From: Primulina eburnea | Lineage: Eukaryota; Streptophyta; Magnoliopsida; Lamiales; Gesneriaceae | NCBI RefSeq assembly: GCF_022965805.1 | Contig: NC_133116.1 | Span: 2,418,001 to 2,482,000 of the forward strand | DNA: 64,000 bases | Direction of reading: 5' to 3' | In this document: positions 1-10,644 of the stretch, piece after piece | Layout: each line of letters starts with the position of its first letter | How positions within the stretch are numbered: position 1 is the first letter of the stretch | Translations under genes and position numbers: made by a program | The notes under the pieces: model-generated | Seen by the model: the letters and a program-made list of their open reading frames with translations, nothing else | Database searches by the model: none | What the model was told of the DNA's origin: nothing

Positions 1-611
1 GGTCCAAACCTTATGGATCCAAGGGGAAGGCTTCTTCCCAGATCATATGACATTTTGGGTGATTGTATCGCTCCACACTAGATTATTACCTCAGAAGTGA
101 GCTTTCTATTTTTTCTTGGAACTCATTTGTTTAATCCTCCATTTACAGGTCTCTATACCACATTCATCTTTCAAAAGCCTGATCCAGATATCGCCCCTCC
201 TCTCATGACTCCGCTGTTGGAAGATGGAAACCACAATCCGGATGAGGCGAGTTTCTAACATTAAGAATTATATTAATAGTGGCTCTCAGCAGTAATTTTT
301 TGTAGCTATCAAGGATTATCAATTCATGCACCTTTAACTTTCATTTTAGCAAATATTTGCTAAAAAATGGCTTCTTCTAGTTAAGCATTGACCTGAAATA
401 TTTTGATGCATACTATGGATAGCCAGATTTTTCTTTTTCATGCTTACAATGGTTATTTTTAATGGCGTAGAGAGACTGGCAAGGGATTGGTTGGCGAGAG
501 GAAGAAAAGATTGTGCAGACTGAGCCAACTTCAGGACTGGGCAAGATTTCCGAGCAGAAAGGCATTCTCGGTCCTGGTCCAGCAGAGTTGCGTTTTCCAG
601 AGGCACTATGA
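1..611 (+). CDS. 3' end of an unidentified protein-coding gene (partial)
   Basis: Three exons can be joined in one open frame: 1-58, 149-246 and 471-611, stop TGA at 609-611, giving about 98 C-terminal residues that end in RFPEAL. The first intron has a GT donor at 59 and an acceptor ending at 148. The second junction is less sure: in-frame joining needs a GC donor (GAG|GCGAGT at 247) with an acceptor ending at 470. If that intron is not spliced, the frame stops at 256-258 after ...DEASF. The third exon looks coding and has a pyrimidine-rich tract before it. I recognise no domain. The gene begins before the window. Confidence 0.45.
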
Positions 612-1403
612 ATATACTTTACAAGAAGAAAACAAGTTTTCATGTCGTTGCAACACATTGGGGATGTTCCCATGCGCTTCTTGTATACTTACATTTTATG
701 TACATTATTATGTAACTCGCCGACTTTATATATTTAGGGCCTCGATTTAACCCATTTTCGTATGCTCTTCGCATTTTCTTTATATATTTAGGGCCTCGAT
801 TTAACCCATTTAACCCAGTTCAATTAAATAATAAGCCAGTTAAATCACCTAGTTGCAATCTATATCGTATAGAATATCAACTCCAATGGATGTTGTATTC
901 TTGTTCAAAGAAGAGTAACCACAAATATGGACAACAGTGGTCATAAATATCATCACTAATAAAAAGCCACGAAATTTAGATTTTTAATTATGTCCCGATA
1001 AAAAATGTTCTTGTCAAAGTAGAAAATTTCAAGCCAAACAGCAAGGAGCATGACATCTTTTAATTTGATGAGAAGCTTCTGAGATTGGAAAACCACACCT
1101 TTACCAGGATAAGATTTTCACGATTAAGATTGACAATTTACACACTTAAAGTGTAAATAATGGTTATCGATGACCATAAAACGGCATCGAACCTTAAACC
1201 AAACCTGTAACCAGGAAAATGATGTGATCCAACGACTGTGGGAGTGAGGATATGCCTTCTTGACATCAAAGAATCCGACAAGTAGTTTTCACCAAAGACT
1301 CGCGTTTCGACATTAAGTGTGATCCTTCGGTAAAATGCTAAGCAATATGAAAGTGATGAAGCTATGAATCCATGTATTCTTCGACCTTTCTGGCACTAGC
1401 AAA
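612..1403. other. spacer between two convergent genes
   Basis: This should hold the 3' UTRs of the upstream plus-strand gene and the downstream minus-strand gene, which point at each other. A short phrase (TATATATTTAGGGCCTCGAT) occurs twice, near 725 and 781, as a small local duplication. I see no other gene or mobile element. Confidence 0.5.
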
Positions 1404-3146
1404 CTAAGATAGTGAATTTGCATTGATTTCTCGACCAAACCTCCATATATAGTTCAGTCCAACAAGAAGCTCGATTATGGCTGTTTCTGTCTTTTCTTGA
1501 TTCGCAAAGAAAAGGGTTTGAACTAGAAGCACATTTGTTCTGGAAACTAAACTCTGGTGCTCAATGCTCCGCTCTGATTGCCATCTTATCATGTTATGAG
1601 CAAGTGGGACTAGCCATTCAAGTGTTGCTGACATTGCATTGATCCACTCTCCCGCAAGAACCATATCATACACTGATGAAGTCAGGATATTGGCAAACGG
1701 CTTTAGTTTCGCCCTTAGGGAAGCTCTGATACTTGAAGGTAGCATGCTGTATAAATCATCTCTTGCATCATTGCCAACCAAATGAGGAGACGCCACTAAT
1801 TTCTCGATAAATATGATAACATTTGCATAGTGAAGAGCTAAGGCAGCAGCACCGAGAGTTTCGGGAGGAGGCGCATCCAACAGCTTCTTCTTAGGACCAA
1901 GTAATTGGTTTCCTTGACTCGAGTTGCCATAAGTATGCTCTGCTCTGTTGGAATCCTTAGTTCTGCTTAAAAATCCGGAATAGACATTCCCAGAGAAATC
2001 TTTTGTGGGAGTACAATTCTCACTGACCATGCCCCTCGTAAAAGGCATCGAGGTGGTTAGCAGATCAGATTGCTGACGTGGAATCTTCTCCTTTACGTTC
2101 TGAGATTTATCACGAAATTGCCACAGTCGGATTGCCTTTCGCAGATGGCCGGTTTTCGTTGTCAACCTCGCAAGGGGCCCCGAATAGAAGCTAGCACCAT
2201 TAAGTGATCCAGGAATCGGGCTTGACGTGTTCACAGAATTTCGAAGAGGTCCTGAGTGGAAATTGCCAATATCGCTTGGTCTTGAAATTGGACCCGAAAA
2301 AAATATCATCTTGCCCACCAAGCCAGAAGAATACCTCGGAACACAATTTTCAGATGGGTAAACTGATGATTGTGCGAATACAATGGAGTGGCTCTTTCTG
2401 CTGTTACTTAAATCTATAAGTCCAGAATCTTTAATCCCCAAGTCAGTCACGTCGTTAGCTCCAAACGCATGCCCAATCCTACCATATATAGTAAATACAG
2501 ATCTTGCTAGAAGAAGAACTGTGTAATCAAAAGTTCGATTCCAAAGAGAATTATCCTTAAGATGCCTCACCTCTTGTCGCTTCCAAGCAACCTTTTTTTC
2601 ATATTCGACCAAGATTATGCTATCTGCGTTATCACTTCCCATCATTCTTCGTAAACTTTGTTCAAAATCGGCAAGTGTCTCCATTTCTTGAAACAAATTA
2701 TTATTCACGATTGTAAACCGTTTCAATTTCTTGGCTTTCCTATCCATCTTCTTCCACGAATATTGCCAACCATAGGTATCAGTAGACAAGTTAATCAAAT
2801 CATTAAAGGCTTGCTCAAAACTCTTTAACAAGGGATCACTACATTTCTTTGATAGTCTTGCAACAGCTCTTGCAACATTCGCCAAGTTGTCGGTCATTTC
2901 TGCACGTATCATCTTCCCAATATAATCATCGTTTTCTGAGACAAGCTTCTTGATACCTGTGGAATTTGATATTTCCTCCTTCAACCTCGCGATTTGCTTC
3001 TCGGTCAATGATTGCCAGAGATGAAGCAGCTTAGAAATCAAACTCGCGGCTTCAAAAGCCAGAACCCCGATATGCAACTTCCCAGCATGAAAGTCGCGCT
3101 TTTTCGAATGCTTCCATAAACTACGAACCCATGATTCAGCAACCAT
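1404..3146 (-). CDS. DUF3475/DUF668 protein, PSI1-like (PSK-simulator family)
   Basis: The single coding exon gives 580 aa. I chose the ATG at 3146 because MVAESW is the usual start of this plant family. The open frame runs 32 codons further upstream, but a pyrimidine tract and AG (minus strand, about 3220) suggest that an intron ends there and the extra part is leader. Residues about 18-75 match DUF3475 (IGVLAFEAASLISKLLHLW). Residues about 430-515 match DUF668 (LGAAALALHYANVIIFIEKL). A serine-rich linker joins them. Family members in Arabidopsis (PSI proteins) promote growth and are reported to be nuclear. No membrane segment or catalytic motif is seen. Molecular function is unknown. Confidence 0.85.
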   Translation of the reverse strand: MVAESWVRSLWKHSKKRDFHAGKLHIGVLAFEAASLISKLLHLWQSLTEKQIARLKEEISNSTGIKKLVSENDDYIGKMIRAEMTDNLANVARAVARLSKKCSDPLLKSFEQAFNDLINLSTDTYGWQYSWKKMDRKAKKLKRFTIVNNNLFQEMETLADFEQSLRRMMGSDNADSIILVEYEKKVAWKRQEVRHLKDNSLWNRTFDYTVLLLARSVFTIYGRIGHAFGANDVTDLGIKDSGLIDLSNSRKSHSIVFAQSSVYPSENCVPRYSSGLVGKMIFFSGPISRPSDIGNFHSGPLRNSVNTSSPIPGSLNGASFYSGPLARLTTKTGHLRKAIRLWQFRDKSQNVKEKIPRQQSDLLTTSMPFTRGMVSENCTPTKDFSGNVYSGFLSRTKDSNRAEHTYGNSSQGNQLLGPKKKLLDAPPPETLGAAALALHYANVIIFIEKLVASPHLVGNDARDDLYSMLPSSIRASLRAKLKPFANILTSSVYDMVLAGEWINAMSATLEWLVPLAHNMIRWQSERSIEHQSLVSRTNVLLVQTLFFANQEKTETAIIELLVGLNYIWRFGREINANSLS

Positions 3147-4615
3147 TTCTAGTGATGTCACGAGTTTGCAACAATTTATGATCTCAAAATCAAACTTCGC
3201 GACTAACTTTCTGGACTCTGAAGTAAAAGAGAAACTGTGCAAAAACAGAAGCTGCTTAAAACCAGTTCAATCATGTTCCTGTAAAGATTGACATGAAACA
3301 AATGACAGTTCATCAAAATGACTCTTATCTGCACATCAGATAACAGCAAGGTGAATGGAAAATACTCAAGATCAACTATATTCATGAAATAAAAAAATGC
3401 ACCGAGAATTTAAAATAAAAAAAAAATATTTAAATCGAATGATCTGCAATTCTATCAAGATCTGACACTCATTTTAACTTGACCGGAGATATATAATCAG
3501 AAAACGAAACAACATAAGACTTTGTTAATCAGAAAATAATCTTCTTCCTAAGATTCCTACTTTCTTCTATACTTTCGCCTTTTCATTTGGTAATCCGAAG
3601 ATCCCGTGAAAGCATGTGAATGAGAAAGCAACTTTAAATTTGAAGAACTTATACACGTTATAAAGCGAACTAAGTGTCACAAACTCGATCGATAAATTAG
3701 TTTACACTTAAAATTCGATATCCCACAACCACAGAATAATTAGAGATTCTTTAAAAAAATCACTAAAGACAGAAAAGCATAAACAATCCCAGATCAAATC
3801 AGTAAGAAGAATCAAACCATATCGGGTTAAATAAAAACCAAAAAATAAAATAAAAATCTTTCAAATATCAAATGAAAAAGAACAGTTCACAACTTGCTTA
3901 AACTGCTGCCAACTTCAAAATCTTCTGAACAAACTATTTTCCTTTGCTTATTCACAGCTCGACAAGAACTATAAAAGTATAAAAAACTAAAATTTCCGTC
4001 ATAAAACCAGGAGATACCAAGAACAAGACACAGTAAACTCAAGCAGGAAAAAAAAGGAAGAAAGGTAAAAACCCATATCAGAAACTCACTAATTATCTGC
4101 AAGAAACAAAAATTAGACCGTCTCTACCAGGAAAAAACGGGAGGCGTGTATTTTCTAGTGAAGAGAGTGACAACTTGGGAAAATATGAAAGGGAAAGTCA
4201 CATGCAAGAAATCAGCAGAAAAATAAAAATTGGCGAGAGTTGAGAAACCGAGTGGAATTTATGGGAACATTTATTGCATTACAGCGCCAGCACCCTCAGC
4301 TTTCTCTTCCTTTCGTAATTCCCCTCAACACTCGAGATTTAACGCCTTTTCTTTCTAGCTTTTTTCTAACTTTTTTGTATGCATATCAAAATTTAAGGTG
4401 TGTTTTAAATTATAATAACTAGAAAATAACGAGGTTATTATTTATTATAATTATATAAAGTAAAATTAGTGTTCAAAATTGTTTAAAATATTAAGTGATA
4501 AATAAATTATGGAATGCAAAATAATACTAAAAAAACAAATATGATCTGCCTCAATAATGCGTCTCCACAGTAAATACTAATGATTAGTTTGTATTCATAT
4601 TGCGGGAGTAAATTT

Positions 4616-4785
4616 GTTTTGTGTCACGGGTCGTATTTCGTGAAAGAAATCTCTTATTTGGATCGTCCATCAAAAAATAGTATTTTAATGCTAAGAGTAT
4701 TAATTTTTATTGTGAATAGCGATATGGTTGACTCATCTCATAGATAAAGATTCGTGAGACCATTTCACAAAGAACATACTCTTGT
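4616..4785 (+). repeat. palindrome-ended repeat, copy A (diverged)
   Basis: This shares the family order: a CACGGGTCGTATTT-like head, TTATTTGG, CCATC-AAAAA, TGCTAAGAGTATTA, TTTTTATTGTGAATA, a GTTGACTCATCTC-like stretch, then ATAAAGATTCGTGAGACC. Both terminal palindromes are decayed. Confidence 0.75.
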
Positions 4786-4895
4786 TTTTAATATTGATAA
4801 AATTGGTGAGATTTTTCTTTAATTTTTAATTAATTGGGATGAGTAATAAATTTTTATAGCTTGATTATAAAATCAATCAATCCGGTTATTATCCA

Positions 4896-5257
4896 TACAC
4901 AGTAGAGTTTTTTTTTTTAAAAAATGAAAAGTTCCATTAATCAAACTTGAATACCACGATCGTGGTTGATGACATTACAAATAATATCAGGAGAATGATA
5001 CGTAATAAAAGGATTTGCTAAGGATATTGTCGCTCGTGACAATGTTTGAGCCGTCATATTTGCTTGTCTTCGCACATGTTGAATTTTGAAAGAAATATGA
5101 GCTTCTAACAACTAACAGCAGCCACAGATAATCGATCCAAACTCTGTGTAGTCTACATTCTTTGATGTTATTGTATTCACCACCGTCTGTGAGTCAGATT
5201 CAAATATAACATCATGGAGTTCTAAGGAAGATGTCCATTGCCCTACACAGTAGAGTT
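4896..5257 (-). mobile_element. 5'-truncated LINE insertion with RNase H fragment and 14-bp target-site duplication
   Basis: TACACAGTAGAGTT occurs exactly at 4896-4909 and 5244-5257. Between the copies, the plus strand starts with a T run, which is the poly(A) tail of a minus-strand insert. Read on the minus strand, the body encodes a decayed RNase H domain of the plant RVT_3 type, with FESDSQTVVNTI, FGSII and VRRQANMTAQTLSRA. An in-frame TAG falls after FGSIICGCC. Target-site duplication, tail and 5' truncation together are the signature of target-primed reverse transcription. Confidence 0.9.
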
Positions 5258-5308
5258 AACAACACAAATTTGATTTCTTTTTTTTTTTTTTGTATTCGTT
5301 ATTGTCAT

Positions 5309-5495
5309 TAGGCAAAAACTTGTGTGAGCGGTCTCACAGGTTGTATTGATGAGACGGATATCTTATTTGGGTCACCCATGAAAAAGTATTAATTTTTATG
5401 CTAAGAGTATTATATTTTATTGTAAATATGGGTAGGGTTGACCCGTCTCCGGATTATAAACCCGTGAGACGGTCTCAAATGAGACTAACTCTTGT
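5309..5495 (+). repeat. palindrome-ended repeat, copy B
   Basis: The head is AACTTGTGTGAGCGGTCTCA, the middle has TGCTAAGAGTATTATATTTT, and the tail is CGTGAGACGGTCTCAAATGA. Both terminal palindromes are readable. Confidence 0.85.
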
Positions 5496-5574
5496 CATTA
5501 AATATGACAAGTGTTTTCAACAACTTAAAAATATGTAAGATTATCTAATTAGTAAAATTTTGTGATATAAATAT

Positions 5575-5720
5575 TTTATGAGGAGTCTCATGTGAGAACC
5601 GTCTCACGGGTATAATCCGTGAGAGGGTCAACCCATTACCCATATTCACCAATAAAAGTATACTCCTAGCATAAAAGAATTTATCATGATAAATATAGAC
5701 AATGAGATCGTCCACGGTGT
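5575..5720 (-). repeat. palindrome-ended repeat, copy C (partial)
   Basis: This is the opposite orientation to copy B, about 80 bp away. It starts with GTGAGAACCGTCTCACGGG, then GGGTCAACCCATTACCCATA and an ATTCACCAATAAAAGTATAC-type core. The far end is degraded. Confidence 0.7.
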
Positions 5721-6497
5721 ATCAATTTTTTGATAAATAAATGCTGAGTTTTTTTTTTTTACATTATCCTATTTACTGCTTTTTCCCCATATAGTTGCGC
5801 GACAATATGCCTCAAAATTGACTTATAATTCAATCAATTATGAAGATAGTTTCTTTTGGCCCACTGATAATCGCAGTGAATGACCTTTTGGCTTTTGATG
5901 CAAATTGCGACCGAGTGCGTCATAAATAAGGGGCGGAGGTAGCTGTTCTTGTATCCGGGCTTTAGCTCAGGCGGTCCAAATTTTTTAAAAAATTTTATAG
6001 GTAAATTTTTGTATAATTTTGGATAAATTTGATATTAGTCTGGGTAGATCAATTTAAAATATTAAAAGATGTTAGAGTTTAAAATTCTAGCCCGAGTAGC
6101 GTTAGATTCTTAGCTCCGCCGTCGTAATGATCCATCGTCATACACACTTGCCCATTATCTCAAATATATAGATTTTTTTAAAAAAATTATTTTTCAGCTA
6201 TCTCAAATATATAATCTAAATTTTAATTTTTATTAACCTTATTATTTTTTGTTTTAACTAATATATTCCTATTAATGAAGTATTGGGAAACGTAAAATCA
6301 TTTTTTGAATGAATTAAATAAGAGTAAAATACGAATTTTTTTTCTAAAATTTGCTTCTCCAATGATTTTTTTTAAAGATGTCAAAATTGTTAGTACAAAA
6401 TTCATGCGAAGGAGTCATAAGTTTTTTTATCCATAAAATGATTTATAGGATGTACAAATATTATTTTTATCGATATGATATAAATAAACGATAAAAA

Positions 6498-6672
6498 TGT
6501 GTGTGAGACGATCTCAGGAAGCGTATTTTGTGAGACACATATCTTATTTGGGTCATCCATGGAAAAATATTATTTTTTATGCTAAAAATATTATATTTTA
6601 TTTGAAATATCGGTAAGATTGACCCGTCTCACAGATAAAGATTCGTGATACCGTCTCACAAAAGATCTATTC
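6498..6672 (+). repeat. palindrome-ended repeat, copy D
   Basis: The head is TGTGTGAGACGATCTCAGGA, followed by TTATTTGGGTCATCCATGG, and it ends with ATTCGTGATACCGTCTCACA. It is full length. Confidence 0.85.
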
Positions 6673-7596
6673 TAAATAAATATATGTATAAATTCAATTT
6701 ATTTTAAATTTAATCAGATATTTGTGATATAATCATTTGACCGGTGCCTATCCTAAAGAAAATTGAAACTCCATTTTTTAGGTTTTTTATTTTATTTTTC
6801 AATGCAATGGAATTAATTATTACAGGTGAGGGATACAGCTGCCTGCACAAGTCACGCTAGTCAATGCACTCGTGAGTTTGTATTTCAAACTTTTCTTTGG
6901 AAGAAAGAACAGCATTCAGTTAACTCCAGGGAGGGGATGGGTCCATCTCCGTTCTCAAATTTCATTTCTATCCTTCTATCCGTCTTGATCTCAATTTTTT
7001 TAAGTTTGGAGAATCCTCCAACTCGAAACCGCATGGAACGAGTTCGAGGATTTTCTGAACCAAAACTCATATATTATCTATTATTATTAATAACAATTGT
7101 AATATTATTAATATTAATATTAATATACATATAAAGCTTAATAATACTAATATTATTAATAATATTTTTTTAAGAATGAAGATAATATCTATATCCTTGT
7201 TTCGGGTTTTTCCGCTGGTCTTCAAATCTGTGGAGAAAATTATCATTCCTAATGAACTGTCCATATATTCCAAATACTATAAATTATTTTATGAATGGAT
7301 CATTTTAAATTTAAAATATTCCAGATTGAATTATAACAAAATATTTCATTAGAGATATTCTTTTTGCTCTGTGGAGTGAAAAGTCTAAGAAAAAGTACAA
7401 ATACAAATCCAACCCTAAGCCCGATTTTTCCAAAGCCCACCAAACCCTATTAGCATACGTAAAATGACAGAAAAACCATGGCATACCTCTCAAATACCAA
7501 ATCTAGCCTCAGTATCTTCAAAGTTAAAACCCATGTTGTAGACTGAAGTGAAGAAAGCCAGAAACCGCCTTGCTCATTCGCTCGCAGCCTTCAGAA

Positions 7597-10500
7597 ATGG
7601 GAAGAAGCGATGATTCGATAAGCAGAAGAAGGAACAAAAAGAGCAGAAAAATGCAAGAAGACAAGAAAGATTCATCCTCAAAGGTTTCTGCTCGCCTGGC
7701 CGCTATTATCGCATCCAAAAACCGCCGCAAATCAGGCAAACGCCGCCTCTGCCAGGTGACTTGAGATTGTGAAGACCTGTCTACGTTAATTGTTTGTTTT
7801 TTTTACGGTTTATCTTGTTTCATTGATGGTGGATTTCTGTCATCTAAAGTTAATTGTCATCTCGAAGTAAAGATTTGGCCTTTTTTTCTTCTTGCAGTAG
7901 AACCATGGATTGAAAATTAGTCGTTTTTTGTTATGATTTTTCTCTGCTAGAAACGAGTTTGGTTAGAAGTGTTTGCTTTGATGCGTGGATGCAATCAGGT
8001 GCTGATTGGCTTCACATATTTTCGGATTTCTCGAATTTTCAAAATTGCCTTTGATGTAAAAAAAATTAAGTCTCCCTATTGATTAATTTTTTTGTCCGGC
8101 GTTGATGTAGTTGATTCTGAATCTGTTATTCGGACCCTAATATTTGTTTGACGTGTATTATAATTAACTTTTGTTGTAGCACTGGTTAACCATTAAGTTA
8201 CTGATGATACACCATTAATGTGACTACTGTTCATGATTCTTAGTATCCTGTTTTTCTTTTATTGCTTCTTTTGCAGGGTATGTGCTTTAGCCTTCCATCT
8301 CCCGAGGACCCTTTTATTGATAACCATGGGAAAATTGATCGTACGAAAAAAAGGAAGAGAAGTTCTAAAGAAAATGGGAAGCCTGGGGAGAAGAAAGGCA
8401 GAGTGCTAGAGAAAGCGACCCGATGCAGGGATGATTCTCATGTAGATCCCCAAGAGCATGAAATGTATAGTGGACACTCAGAATCTGTTGAGCCTTTTAG
8501 TTTTATGGGTCCAGAAATTGCGATCAATGTGGGGAAACCAACTTGCCAGATCATTAATAGGAACAAGCTCAACCATGCTCAGACACAAAACCATTTTGAA
8601 AACAAAACTGAGTGCCCATCGAAATTTTTGATTACATGCCTGAATTCAATTCAGACTGCTTTGGAGAATGGTGAAGGTTATGTTAGTGAAGGAGACAAAC
8701 CTTTCTTTGCCAATGCGTGGGGAATTGAGTTCTGGAATTGTTATTCCAACAGAAAAGATGTTCTTGAAACTGATAGAGCTGATTCCACAATGGAGCAAAT
8801 TGCTTGGATCGCATCAACAGCTGCTGATACCATTTCAATGAAGGAGAAAGAGGGGCTATCATTTGCTAGTCCTTTTCTTCTATATCTCGTTCCATCACGA
8901 GAGAAAGCTTCTAAGGTTTGCCCGCTACAATAAGCATTTTTTGATCAACCGTACCACTGGTCTTATAGATATGTTGAGTCTCACAATTGACTCATTGGCT
9001 TACCTGTCTTCCTGTTTCATGACACTCAGGTGCGTGAAGTATGCAAGCCTTTGAAGGCCCTTGGAATACATACTGTGAGTCTTCATTCTGGTGCTTCCAT
9101 TGATCATCAAGTTAATGGGTTAGCACCTCCCTTCAATCTTGTTCATATGATATAACTTTGTCAGTGATTGAAAAATATAACTGAAAGCGAGGCAAATATT
9201 GGATTTTCATGTGGGAGGTGTGATGGTTCAACCCTCAAATTTTGTGTATCACAATCTTTCTTTTCTACCTTGCTTTTAGAAGTTAAAGTAATCACATGCA
9301 TATTGTTGCTTTGTTTCTCTGTTTAAATGTTGATCTTTCACTTTTCCCGCCTTTTCTGACAGTTTGAAGATCTGTGAACCGGAATTCATTGTCTCTACAC
9401 CGGAGAGACTTTTGGAGCTTCTTACCCTGAAGGCTTTCGACACATCTGGGGTTTCTCTACTGGTAATTTTATATTGAACTTTTTCATTCCCCAATGAAAC
9501 ATTCATTCTTTTCCATCTGATATGGTATTCTGTGCATTCTCTTTTCTTTTAGTAGTAATTTTACAAGACAATTAAAATATAGAAAACACTGATGTAAAAG
9601 AAATACAAAAATCCCTGAATAGAGAATTCCCGAGAAATAGAATCCACCCCAATATCTGTAATTTGATGAGTGAACGCTGCACTGCTCTTATGAAAGTGTT
9701 TATATTTTCTAGCGAGGGCACATAAGTTGAGTGTATCAGCAATTGCACATTAAACCCCTAGCCAAAGCATTAAGAGTTAGAGGGTGTGCAATGGAAACTA
9801 ATTGCTAAAAAATGATTAAATCGATTTAGTTTTCACCACACCAGACCGATCAATATCTTTATGAAAAACACTTAACTGAACTGATTTAAATCAGTTGTTT
9901 CAGTTGATCAACCAAGATAACCGATTTTTCCTTCGAAAACAAAATAATGGATGAGTCAAATGAACTAACTTTTTTAATATAAATAAATGGCGATGTATTG
10001 AAAGCCGTAACTTGTGAAATAAATAATCATAAAAATAAAGTAGACCTATTCAAAATTATTATAATAACTTGATGTCAAAATAGGTGAACTTAAATAAAAA
10101 CATTTCTACAACGTATTAAAAAAATGTTAATTTTTACAAGTTTGGCTGGTTTGGTTTAACAAGTCTTTAAAAAAAATAATACTAAACCAATTAAACCGAT
10201 ATGTTTTAATATTAAAGCCCAATCATCAATCACCTAATAAGTGTAATCGAACTTCTGATATATAAAGAATCGGTATATTATTGGTGCAACAAAAATTTTG
10301 ACTGCCCGTATTTGAAAGTCTAATTTCAACCTTTTATGTTATCACTCCATAGTAGTAGTCATTTAATTTCTCCAAGGCATTGATCTTCGATATATTGTTG
10401 AGATGTGTTTACTTCTTTATAACAGCTTAATATCTAAGTCGCCATCTTTTTGTTCTGATTTTGACCATGATTGTAGGTTATTGATGGGCTAGAATACCCT

Positions 10501-10644
10501 TTTAATGGCGCATACTTTGATGCAATCAAGTCCATGAGACAACTCATATCTGGAAATCCAAAGAACGTAGTGTTCTCTGATTGCTTGAAAAACTCGTCTG
10601 CATCTGTGGTGCAAAAACTGTCGAAAGGATCCGTCTGCAGATGA
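7597..10644 (+). CDS. degenerate DEAD-box-like protein, possibly Cms1-like
   Basis: Five exons are read: 7597-7755, 8277-8915, 9030-9118, 9363-9462 and 10477-10644, giving 384 aa. Residues 1-110 are very basic, rich in Lys, Arg and Ser, typical of a nucleolar protein. The C-terminal half keeps the layout of a DEAD-box N-lobe: a Ia-like motif PSREKA (about 259-264), STPERL (about 307-312) in the place of TPGRL, and VIDGLE (330-335) where DEAD boxes have VLDEAD. No Walker A motif is seen, so ATPase activity is unlikely. Cms1/CMSS1 proteins of the small-subunit processome have a similar decayed helicase fold; linking this gene to them is inference. Intron 4 (about 1 kb) holds repeat-like DNA rich in ACCGATTT motifs. 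Some relatives may extend past the stop used here. Confidence 0.75.

Larger units (their letters stand above)
3147..7596. other. 5' leader of the PSI-like gene, then repeat-rich spacer
   Basis: About 3147-4200 should hold the leader, a leader intron and the promoter of the minus-strand PSI-like gene. From 4.4 to 6.7 kb the DNA is AT-rich and carries four copies of the palindrome-ended repeat and one LINE fragment, listed separately. From 6.8 to 7.5 kb I see only AT-rich DNA with alternating ATT/AAT stretches (7075-7170) and no gene with coding character. The promoter of the gene at 7597 must lie in the last few hundred bases. Confidence 0.5.

Noticed and set aside
1007..1011. diverged LSTEQ signature (protein residues 1007-1011) in NBD2 of the ABCG transporter as a defect
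   Set aside because: This change is normal in plant PDR transporters, as far as I know the family. It is not a sign of inactivation. Coordinates here are residues, not bases.
3147..3242. 32 extra in-frame codons before the PSI-like start
   Set aside because: MVAESW is the family start, and a pyrimidine tract plus AG sits inside the extension, which looks like an intron end and leader.
6826..7134. 102-codon plus-strand frame
   Set aside because: Low-complexity hydrophobic end from ATT/ATA repeats, no homology that I can see, and no splice context.
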